From an uncultured Porphyromonadaceae bacterium (GTDB lineage: Bacteria > Bacteroidota > Bacteroidia > Bacteroidales > Muribaculaceae): 5,383 nt of DNA. A program made the position numbers and the translations under genes. This document shows, one piece after another, positions 1 to 5,383 of the stretch (the stretch's first letter is position 1; every line of letters starts with the position of its first letter). The stretch is from the NCBI GenBank assembly GCA_947176355.1, contig CAMWQY010000191.1:1-5383 (forward strand), read 5' to 3'. The notes under the pieces were generated by a model. The model saw nothing but the letters and a program-made list of their open reading frames with translations, was not told the origin of the DNA and searched no databases.

Positions 1-1070
1 GCCTGAGCCTGCTTACGCTGAGCGTTGACCACTTTCTCTACGTTTGGCCTGAACTCGTTGAACATCTGGTCGTCGCCCTTCGGAATCGGACCTGAGATGA
101 TAAGAGGAGTACGGGCGTCGTCTATAAGGACAGAGTCAGTTTCGTCGACGATAGCATAGTAATGGTCGTCGCGCTGCACGAGGTCGGTCAATTGGGTAGC
201 CATATTGTCGCGCAGATAGTCGAAACCAAACTCATTGTTGGTGCCGAATGTAATGTCGCTGCGATAAGCTGCGCGACGTTCGGGAGAGTTCGGTTCAGTC
301 TTGTCGATACAAGCTACGGAGAGACCATGGAATTCATAGAGCGGACCCATCCACTCGGAGTCACGTTTTGCCAAGTAGTCGTTGACTGTCACTACGTGGA
401 CGCCTTCTCCGGTAAGGGCGTTGAGGAAAACCGGGAGAGTAGCCACGAGGGTCTTACCTTCACCGGTAGCCATCTCAGCGATGTTATTAGAAGTCTTGTC
501 GCCTTGGAGCACACCGTGGAGCACCATACCGCCGATCAGCTGCACGTCGTAGTGCACCATATCCCACTTCATTTCATTGCCACCGGCAATCCAAGAAGTC
601 TTGTAGATAGCCTTGTCGCCATCAATGGTGATGAAGTCTTTTCCTTTAGCGGCAAGTTCACGGTCGAACTCGTCGGCAGTAACTTCGATTGTCTCGTTGT
701 TGGCAAATCTGCGGGCAGTCTCTTTAATGACGGCAAACACCTCGGGAAGAGCTTCGTCGAGCTTGTGGGCATACATCTTGTACATGTCTTCCTTCAAGCT
801 GTCGATTTCTTTCCAATAAGGTTCGCGTTTGTCGAATTCCATAGTTTCGATCTGAGCACGAATGTCAGCCATCTTGTCTTTGTAAGTCTTAGCCTCACCA
901 CGAATGTCATCGCGGATTACGTTGATTCTATCGCGTAGTTCATCGTTAGAGATGTCGCGGATTTGCTCGGAAATCGGGTTGATTTCCTTCTGAAGACGAT
1001 TCCAGAGCGGACGCACAGCGCGTTCGCTTTGGTCGCCGAAAATTGATTTAAGTATGTTGCTGAATCCCAT
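1..1070 (-). CDS. secA: SecA, preprotein translocase motor ATPase (N-terminal 356 residues; continues beyond left edge)
   Basis: SecA is the ATPase that drives unfolded preproteins through the SecYEG channel at the inner membrane. The visible part is nucleotide-binding domain 1. Walker A (MATGEGKT) is at residues 200-207, followed by [20 protein letters not shown] and DYLAKRD, then [17 protein letters not shown]. The Walker B/DEAD-type motif is at residues 309-312, followed by [16 protein letters not shown]. Walker A sits about 100 residues later than in E. coli SecA. The extra length is a charged helical insert near residues 55-100 and a second insert near 122-172 (around ETIEV to GNEMKWD); both are typical of Bacteroidota SecA. 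The start at 1070 gives the expected opening ([12 protein letters not shown]) and follows an A-rich leader without a Shine-Dalgarno. One oddity is DETD where DEVD is usual. The rest of the protein (roughly 700 residues in this phylum) is outside the window. Identification is certain. Confidence 0.98.
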   Translation of the reverse strand, partial: MGFSNILKSIFGDQSERAVRPLWNRLQKEINPISEQIRDISNDELRDRINVIRDDIRGEAKTYKDKMADIRAQIETMEFDKREPYWKEIDSLKEDMYKMYAHKLDEALPEVFAVIKETARRFANNETIEVTADEFDRELAAKGKDFITIDGDKAIYKTSWIAGGNEMKWDMVHYDVQLIGGMVLHGVLQGDKTSNNIAEMATGEGKTLVATLPVFLNALTGEGVHVVTVNDYLAKRDSEWMGPLYEFHGLSVACIDKTEPNSPERRAAYRSDITFGTNNEFGFDYLRDNMATQLTDLVQRDDHYYAIVDETDSVLIDDARTPLIISGPIPKGDDQMFNEFRPNVEKVVNAQRKQAQ

Positions 1071-1107
1071 TTTTAATGAGAATTAAGTTTATATTCAGTT
1101 TTAAAGC

Positions 1108-1116
1108 GCAAAGATA
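1108..1116 (-). promoter_or_regulatory. secA: Putative secA promoter, Bacteroidota -7 box
   Basis: On the minus strand this reads TATCTTTGC, a full match to the TAnnTTTG -7 element used by the Bacteroidota primary sigma factor. It lies 37 bases before the secA start codon, leaving room for a short untranslated leader beginning near 1100. No convincing -33 TTTG/TTG is present. The best-placed sequence is a TTATG ending 19 bases upstream, which is supplied by the AT-rich repeat array. The call rests on the motif and its position only; no transcript start can be seen. Confidence 0.55.
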
Positions 1117-1124
1117 GTGAAATT

Positions 1125-1221
1125 AATTCATAATTCATAATGCATAATGCATAATTTTTTATTTAATTCATAATTCATAATTTTTTATTTAATTCATAAT
1201 TCATAATGCATAATGCATAAT
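1125..1221. repeat. AT-rich heptanucleotide direct-repeat array
   Basis: The unit is 7 bases, AATTCAT or AATGCAT. An exact 31-base block, (AATTCAT)2(AATGCAT)2AAT, occurs at 1125-1155 and again at 1191-1221. A 17-base shortened copy, (AATTCAT)2AAT, lies between at 1165-1181. The three are separated by two identical 9-base spacers, TTTTTATTT, at 1156-1164 and 1182-1190. The identity of blocks and spacers points to recent duplication or slippage. The array ends nine bases upstream of the putative secA -7 box. From memory, similar ATGAATT-type repeats recur in intergenic regions of Bacteroidales, where they create spurious NYEL-rich translations; how common they are in this genome cannot be judged from one window. 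Confidence 0.9.
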
Positions 1222-1301
1222 CTTTGCCATAACGACTCTTACTTGCAAATTTCTTCAGAAATAAAACCCAATTATGAATTATGCATTATGAATTATGAAT
1301 T
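1191..1301. repeat. Long inverted repeat: 31-base arms around a 49-base unique segment
   Basis: The arm at 1191-1221 is the reverse complement of 1271-1301 at 30 of 31 positions; the only mismatch pairs G1215 with A1277. The enclosed 49 bases (1222-1270) are not repetitive. In RNA or single-stranded DNA this could form a long A/T stem. The other direct copy at 1125-1155 can pair with the same right arm, so two alternative stems are possible. Neither stem is followed by a T run in the transcript direction: on the minus strand the next bases are AAATAAAAA. A classic terminator is therefore unlikely, although 3'-end stabilisation or RNA processing is possible. Heptad units continue beyond the right arm to 1309. 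Confidence 0.8.
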
Positions 1302-1310
1302 ATGCATTAA

Positions 1311-2888
1311 TCAGAAAATGATGGGCTTGTCGGAGGCGCCGTTGGGACTTCGGATGCGCATGACGGAGCTAATCGTCGGCGCAATGGCAGTGGCGTTCAC
1401 TTGCCCTGCTTCGATTTTTACGGGCACTCCCGGACCCATAATGAATGCCGGAGAGGCGGGCCTCCCCTCTCTCACTTGCCAAGTCACTACAGGGAGACGC
1501 ACATCGTCGTTGATAGTCCATCCGGGTGCAAATTCAAGGCGAAGGTCACCCGCACTCTTAGGATCTAATCCGCGTCCTATCCGGCGCAGTTCGGGAGTGG
1601 TCTCTCCTACTATGTCAGTAAGCGACTTTACATCTGCCACCCCACTCATCATCACCACGAAATCGCGCGCATCGCGCTGCACATCGGCAAGATTAAGTCC
1701 GCGACGCTCGAGAGTGGCATGGTCAAGATAGATCATATTTTGGTAGCTTCCGTCTACGTACTGGCCGTTGCCATGCTTTGCACTCAGATAAGAGTTAAGC
1801 AATGACACCGCTCGCTTCATAGAGAAATTGCCTGTCGGAATGCGATATCGTGCCTCATCTTCAGCGCCATCATCAAAATATCCGGTAGACACCAGGAAAA
1901 TCAGAGTGTTGTCCAGACCTACATTCTCCTTGATCGCTTTCAGAAGGCGTTCAAGCTGCCCGTCAAGACGAAGATAACTGTCTTGCATCTCGAGGCGCAT
2001 ATCGCTGTCAATCCCATGCTTAAATGGAGCTACAGTGTAGCCGATATTCAGCATGTCGATTACGTCGGAATGCTGCCCGAGCTTAAGCGATTTGATATAG
2101 TCGATAGCCACATCTGTCACTTCCGTATTGACAAGAGCAGATTCCTTATATTTCACATATCTGTCACTGTTTTTCTTGGGGAAAGTATGACGGAATGGGA
2201 AATATTTCTTCTGTGGAGGGACTCCGTGATAAGTGTCGAGAGCGTGCGTCGGAGTCCAGACCATTGTGTCAAGACGCTCCGCAAGAGGCGATCGATAATT
2301 TCGTTGAGTTATGCTGTTGGGCACCTCCTTGTAGTAGGTAGTAGTAGCCCACTTGCCATTTTCGTCGTTGATCCAGAAAGCGCTGCTTCCGGCATGCCCA
2401 GCCATTATGATAGCCTGCATCGCATCCGGAGCGATGCTGTAGACAGCACCGAGTCCTGCTCCATCGACTACTATTTCATCCGTTATGGTAGAAAGTCTGA
2501 GAGCCACCGGGCTATAAGTCTCATTAGTGAAATTACCTAAAGTCGCAGGGTCATGAAGGATAGGGACCGGATACTTCGAAGCATGGTCATACACCTTCTT
2601 TGCGGGAATACCGGACGCAGAAGCATAGTTGCCGGTATAGACAATGGCGGTAGAGTTGACAATGTCGAGATCCTCGACATTGTAGTCTACATTCTTGAGA
2701 TAAAGTCCACCGTTTTTAAGAAGATTGAAGCCTTCCTTTCCAAAGCGGGAGCTAAGGAAATCTATATAGTCGGTGCGTAGCTGATCCACCATTATACCGA
2801 CCACAAGCTTTGGTCGGGTAGGGTCAGCCATCACCACCGTCGAAATGCCGACAAGACCGCAAAGCACGGATGTCACAAATCTATTCAT
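1311..2888 (-). CDS. Secreted alkaline phosphatase/PafA-fold protein, probable pseudoenzyme
   Basis: The 525-residue protein begins with a signal peptide (R3, hydrophobic 5-19, likely cleavage after VMA at 21), so it is exported to the periplasm or envelope. The mature part matches the alkaline phosphatase superfamily, PafA branch, over its full length. Landmarks are KLVVGIMVDQLRTDY (27-41), YTGNYASASGIP (84-95), MAGHAGSSAFWIND (162-175), DSYLRLDGQLERLL (303-316), YRIPTGNFS (348-356) and IAPTISSVMRI (502-512). PafA-type enzymes hydrolyse phosphate monoesters with two zinc ions and a threonine nucleophile. Here only the first metal ligand (D35) is obvious. SADHG is replaced by STGYF (334-338), and the expected second Asp/His pair falls in GYTVAPF (283-289). 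A normal phosphatase role is therefore doubtful; binding or scaffolding is an inference. The ATG shares ATGA with the stop of the upstream DUF4105 gene, suggesting translational coupling, and the leader is A-rich without a Shine-Dalgarno. The fold call is firm; the function is unknown. Confidence 0.9.
   Translation of the reverse strand: MNRFVTSVLCGLVGISTVVMADPTRPKLVVGIMVDQLRTDYIDFLSSRFGKEGFNLLKNGGLYLKNVDYNVEDLDIVNSTAIVYTGNYASASGIPAKKVYDHASKYPVPILHDPATLGNFTNETYSPVALRLSTITDEIVVDGAGLGAVYSIAPDAMQAIIMAGHAGSSAFWINDENGKWATTTYYKEVPNSITQRNYRSPLAERLDTMVWTPTHALDTYHGVPPQKKYFPFRHTFPKKNSDRYVKYKESALVNTEVTDVAIDYIKSLKLGQHSDVIDMLNIGYTVAPFKHGIDSDMRLEMQDSYLRLDGQLERLLKAIKENVGLDNTLIFLVSTGYFDDGAEDEARYRIPTGNFSMKRAVSLLNSYLSAKHGNGQYVDGSYQNMIYLDHATLERRGLNLADVQRDARDFVVMMSGVADVKSLTDIVGETTPELRRIGRGLDPKSAGDLRLEFAPGWTINDDVRLPVVTWQVREGRPASPAFIMGPGVPVKIEAGQVNATAIAPTISSVMRIRSPNGASDKPIIF
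2885..2888 (-). promoter_or_regulatory. ATGA start/stop overlap
   Basis: The TGA stop of the DUF4105 gene (2887-2885) overlaps the ATG of the phosphatase-fold gene (2888-2886). The upstream bases are A-rich (AGAAAAAGAAATTGAA) with no Shine-Dalgarno, so reinitiation by terminating ribosomes would tie the second protein's synthesis to the first. Confidence 0.75.
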
Positions 2889-4111
2889 TTCAATTTCTTT
2901 TTCTGTTTAATTCTTAATACTCCATTTATGTAGAGAATAGTAATTGAAAGCAGGAGAATGCTCCAAAGCATGGGCCAAACGGCATCATTTACTACTTGGA
3001 TAGCAAAAGAGGGATGCCACACTCCCAAAAGGATGGTCAGCGCCAACGCCATCAATATATTGTAGATTGCCATTACATTCAACGGCAACCGCCATTTTTT
3101 CATCCAAATTCCTATGGCAACAATGAATTGCAACGGATTGAGCCAGAAGATAAGCAGATTGGGCGATGTCGCTTCATGTTCTGAAAAGAAGACAAGGAAT
3201 GTAATGACACACCCCGCCAACCCGGCAACAAAGAAATAGATGAATATCCACCATTTCCATATCTTCTCTTTGAAGATATAAGCAAACATCGTGCCAAAAC
3301 TGAGAATTAGCATTATCACCCCCACAGTCATTGGAGTTCTCCACCAAGGCGTCGGAGGAAGCGTGGCGTCATAATATCCCGGGAATATGACATTGGTCTG
3401 CTTCACCAATGGCTGACTCCCTATTGTGCCTTCTGCCAATTTAGCTTGAAGCACCGGAGGAGCAAACGTATCCTCATCTTTAGCCATAGTATAGTCAAGA
3501 CCGCTTCCTAATGCAAGGTCGATACCAAACTGATACCATGGATAATTTCTATGGAAGTGCTTCATTTCATCTCTAAAAGTAGGATAATAGAGGGTATCAG
3601 GAAGGGTAATCTTCCTTTCAGTGGCTTGTGTGATACGTTTCCAGGGACGTGTGGCACAGTTGTCGCGCACGTAGTTGTACCTGTATACACGATTTTCCGG
3701 GAGCGACTCAACCTGAAGAAGCTTTCTGAGACTTCGGGCTTCTTCCTGAGTCAGGGAGAGCACCTGCTCAGTGACCTTCGACCCGCGCATGACGTAGGCA
3801 GGCATGAACCTGTTGAATTGGTATCCGTAGACCATGTAGTCGGTCTGCCCCTTGCAAAATCGGTAGATGAAGTTGGGCGAAGTGAAGTCAAAGATACCGT
3901 AGTTCCAGACGGAGTCCATCTTTTCGCTCCTGATTCTGATGGCGGCATGCCCACAGAGTTCATATACGTCGGGACCGGGATCGCATGTCACTATACTGAC
4001 AATAAGGTCTTCCCCGTCGTCGGCAGGGAAGACTGAATCGGTCCTCTCTTGGGCAATCACGCCGCAAGAGAGGTAAAAAATCATTATAAATATCCAGAGA
4101 AATCTGTACAT
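2885..4111 (-). CDS. DUF4105 (Lnb N-terminal-like) periplasmic domain with five C-terminal membrane helices
   Basis: The 408-residue protein has a signal peptide (residues 1-20, likely cleaved at VIA|Q), then a periplasmic DUF4105 domain (about 35-245). The C-terminal half has five hydrophobic segments (about 261-280, 287-308, 318-336, 345-364, 379-398) and ends in a basic tail, IKQKKKLK. Family hallmarks visible are the Cys-Asp-Pro-Gly segment at 43-46, CGHAAIRI (53-60), NYGIFDF (70-76), FCKGQ (85-89) and YNYVRDNCATR (145-155). The order H55 then N151-C152 resembles circularly permuted papain-like (LRAT/YiiX-type) hydrolases, so thiol hydrolase or acyltransferase chemistry in the envelope is possible but unproven. 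The gene begins 3 bases after the asnS stop and its TGA overlaps the next start by 4 bases, so it sits in the middle of an operon. The substrate is unknown. The DUF4105 assignment is confident. Confidence 0.88.
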   Translation of the reverse strand: MYRFLWIFIMIFYLSCGVIAQERTDSVFPADDGEDLIVSIVTCDPGPDVYELCGHAAIRIRSEKMDSVWNYGIFDFTSPNFIYRFCKGQTDYMVYGYQFNRFMPAYVMRGSKVTEQVLSLTQEEARSLRKLLQVESLPENRVYRYNYVRDNCATRPWKRITQATERKITLPDTLYYPTFRDEMKHFHRNYPWYQFGIDLALGSGLDYTMAKDEDTFAPPVLQAKLAEGTIGSQPLVKQTNVIFPGYYDATLPPTPWWRTPMTVGVIMLILSFGTMFAYIFKEKIWKWWIFIYFFVAGLAGCVITFLVFFSEHEATSPNLLIFWLNPLQFIVAIGIWMKKWRLPLNVMAIYNILMALALTILLGVWHPSFAIQVVNDAVWPMLWSILLLSITILYINGVLRIKQKKKLK

Positions 4112-4114
4112 TCT

Positions 4115-5383
4115 TTAGAATTCGCAGTTGTTCGGATAGCGAGGGAATGGGATTACGTCGCGGATGTTCTGCATGCCTGTGACAAAAAGAATCAGACGCT
4201 CGAAACCGAGACCAAATCCGGAATGCGGCACTGTACCATACTTGCGGGTGTCAAGATACCAGTCCATGCCTTCCAGGCCTTGGTCTGCCATACGCTGCTT
4301 CAGTTTGTCGTAGTTTTCTTCACGCTGGCTGCCACCGATGATCTCGCCGATCTTCGGGAAGAGCACGTCCATAGCGCGCACTGTCTTGCCATCGTCGTTG
4401 AGTTTCATATAGAAAGCCTTGATCTCCTTTGGATAGTCGGTAAGGATGACAGGTTTCTTGAAGTGCTGCTCTACGAGGTAGCGTTCATGCTCGGAGGCAA
4501 GGTCTACGCCCCAATATACAGGGAACTCAAACTTCTTTCCACTCTCTTCAAGAATCTTGATGCCCTCAGTGTAAGGAAGGCGGACGAAGTCGTTGTTGAT
4601 GACAAAGTTAAGGCGGTCGATGAGCTCTTTGTCGAAGTGCTCGTTGAGGAACTCGATGTCGTCGCGACAATGCTCGAGAGCATACGAGATGCAATATTTT
4701 ACGAATTCCTCGGCGAGATCCATATTGTCTTCAATCTCATAGAAAGCCATTTCAGGCTCGATCATCCAGAATTCGGAGAGGTGGCGCGGAGTGTTTGAGT
4801 TTTCAGCACGGAATGTAGGTCCGAAAGTGTAGATGCAGCCAAGAGCAGTTGCACCAAGTTCACCCTCAAGCTGTCCGCTCACAGTCAGGGAAGCCATCTT
4901 TCCGAAGAAATCTTGAGAATAGTCTACTTTGCCATCCTTCGTCAGCGGGAGCTCTTCGAGAGGCATTGTGGTCACCTGGAATTGAGCGCCAGCCCCTTCA
5001 CAGTCAGATGCCGTGATAAGAGGAGTATGGAAATAATAGAATCCCTTATCGTTGAAGAATTTGTGGATAGCATACGCCAATGCGTGGCGAATACGGAGTA
5101 CTGCACCGAATGTGTTGGTACGAGGACGCAGATGAGCTATCTCGCGGAGGAACTCAAGAGAGTGTCCTTTCTTCTGGAGAGGATAGTCAGCAACGCTTGC
5201 AGTGCCATAGATCTCAAGTTCGTCTGCCTGCACTTCGATAGCCTGGCCCTTACCCTGAGAGGCGACAGCCTGGCCCTGGACATGGATTGAAGCACCGGTA
5301 GTGACATCTTTGAGAGCATCTTCAGGAATCTTGGCAAAGTCTACCACGATCTGGAGATTCTTAATAGAAGAACCGTCGTTGAG
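4115..5383 (-). CDS. asnS: Asparaginyl-tRNA synthetase (5' end beyond right edge)
   Basis: This class II synthetase activates asparagine with ATP and charges tRNA-Asn in the cytoplasm. The 422 visible residues start inside the N-terminal OB-fold anticodon-binding domain ([15 protein letters not shown], then IHVQG and [11 protein letters not shown]). The catalytic domain shows motif 1 ([16 protein letters not shown]), [13 protein letters not shown], and [14 protein letters not shown]. Motif 2 is [15 protein letters not shown], starting at base 4813, with the Asn/Asp-type [14 protein letters not shown] continuation. Motif 3 is GFGLGFERL near the C-terminus, before [16 protein letters not shown]. 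All class II signature arginines are present, so the enzyme should be active. About 45 N-terminal residues are missing by comparison with the 466-residue E. coli protein. The valine codon GTG at 5347 is internal, because the conserved OB-fold reads upstream through it. Its stop is 3 bases from the DUF4105 gene, implying co-transcription. Confidence 0.98.
   Translation of the reverse strand, partial: LNDGSSIKNLQIVVDFAKIPEDALKDVTTGASIHVQGQAVASQGKGQAIEVQADELEIYGTASVADYPLQKKGHSLEFLREIAHLRPRTNTFGAVLRIRHALAYAIHKFFNDKGFYYFHTPLITASDCEGAGAQFQVTTMPLEELPLTKDGKVDYSQDFFGKMASLTVSGQLEGELGATALGCIYTFGPTFRAENSNTPRHLSEFWMIEPEMAFYEIEDNMDLAEEFVKYCISYALEHCRDDIEFLNEHFDKELIDRLNFVINNDFVRLPYTEGIKILEESGKKFEFPVYWGVDLASEHERYLVEQHFKKPVILTDYPKEIKAFYMKLNDDGKTVRAMDVLFPKIGEIIGGSQREENYDKLKQRMADQGLEGMDWYLDTRKYGTVPHSGFGLGFERLILFVTGMQNIRDVIPFPRYPNNCEF

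Larger units (their letters stand above)
1071..1310. other. Intergenic region between the phosphatase-fold gene and secA
   Basis: This 240-base gap contains no gene. From secA outward it holds the leader and -7 box (1071-1116), a tandem AT-rich repeat array (1125-1221), a 49-base non-repetitive island (1222-1270), and an inverted repeat arm (1271-1309). The arm ends one base before the stop codon (TGA, 1313-1311) of the upstream gene. It is far more AT-rich than the flanking genes. No GC-rich stem followed by a T run, as expected for an intrinsic terminator, is visible on either strand. Confidence 0.9.

Noticed and set aside
704..904. Extra sequence between the SecA N-terminus and Walker A as a novel domain fusion
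   Set aside because: Insertions of this sort before nucleotide-binding domain 1 are a known feature of Bacteroidota SecA, so they mark the lineage rather than something new.
162..938. 258-codon open frame on the plus strand
   Set aside because: It lies entirely antisense to the unmistakable SecA frame and has no recognisable protein motif; it is a shadow of codon bias in secA.
1191..1301. Intrinsic terminator for the asnS operon
   Set aside because: The stem is almost purely A/T and on the transcribed minus strand is followed by an A-rich, not T-rich, run. It lacks the features of a rho-independent terminator.
1125..1309. CRISPR array
   Set aside because: The repeats are internally heptameric, the spacers between direct copies are identical 9-mers rather than unique sequences of about 30 bases, and no cas gene is present.
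1213..1731. 172-codon plus-strand open frame beginning in the repeat cluster
   Set aside because: Its N-terminal NYELCIMNYELCI is just translated heptad repeat, and the rest is antisense to the 3' end of the phosphatase-fold gene. Repeats of this kind often create spurious starts.
3551..4036. 161-codon plus-strand open frame
   Set aside because: It is antisense to the conserved DUF4105 domain and shows no independent evidence of coding.
4061..4069. Lipoprotein cleavage site (LSCG, C16) in the DUF4105 protein
   Set aside because: The residues before C16 are Y-L-S, so the -3 position is Tyr and does not fit the lipobox. Cleavage by signal peptidase I after VIA (residue 20) fits better.
4049..4798. 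249-codon plus-strand open frame
   Set aside because: It is antisense to the asnS 3' half and the start of the DUF4105 gene and has no family signature; the opposite strand encodes clear class II synthetase motifs.
5345..5347. GTG as the start codon of asnS
   Set aside because: The same frame continues upstream to the window edge with conserved OB-fold sequence ([11 protein letters not shown]), so the GTG is an internal valine and the true start is outside the window.

Overview
The window reads as a piece of a Bacteroidales (Bacteroidota) chromosome. Four signs support this. SecA carries the long N-terminal insertions typical of that phylum. There is a TAnnTTTG-type promoter box upstream of secA. 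The gene starts lack Shine-Dalgarno sequences and have A-rich leaders. A DUF4105 protein is also present. Moderate coding GC and the sequence style would fit a Muribaculaceae-like gut bacterium, but that family-level placement is inference.

All four genes lie on the minus strand, so transcription runs from high to low coordinates. From 5383 down to 4115 is asnS (asparaginyl-tRNA synthetase), whose 5' end lies outside the window. Three bases later comes a 408-residue exported, five-helix membrane protein with an N-terminal DUF4105 domain (4111-2885). It overlaps by 4 bases (ATGA) a 525-residue secreted protein with the alkaline phosphatase / PafA fold (2888-1311). A 240-base intergenic region (1310-1071) follows, and then secA starts at 1070 and runs out of the left edge.

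The first three genes look like one transcription unit: a housekeeping tRNA synthetase followed by a tightly coupled envelope pair. secA appears to have its own promoter at 1116-1108. The 1071-1310 gap holds a dense AT-rich repeat cluster of 7-base units, with two exact 31-base direct copies, one shorter copy, and an inverted arm that could form a long stem around a 49-base unique segment.

The most interesting point is the phosphatase-fold gene. Aligned by eye to a remembered PafA sequence it keeps the fold landmarks across its whole length, but nearly all the metal-binding and catalytic residues are replaced. It is probably a pseudoenzyme working with the DUF4105 membrane protein. No mobile element, CRISPR array, tRNA or rRNA was found.
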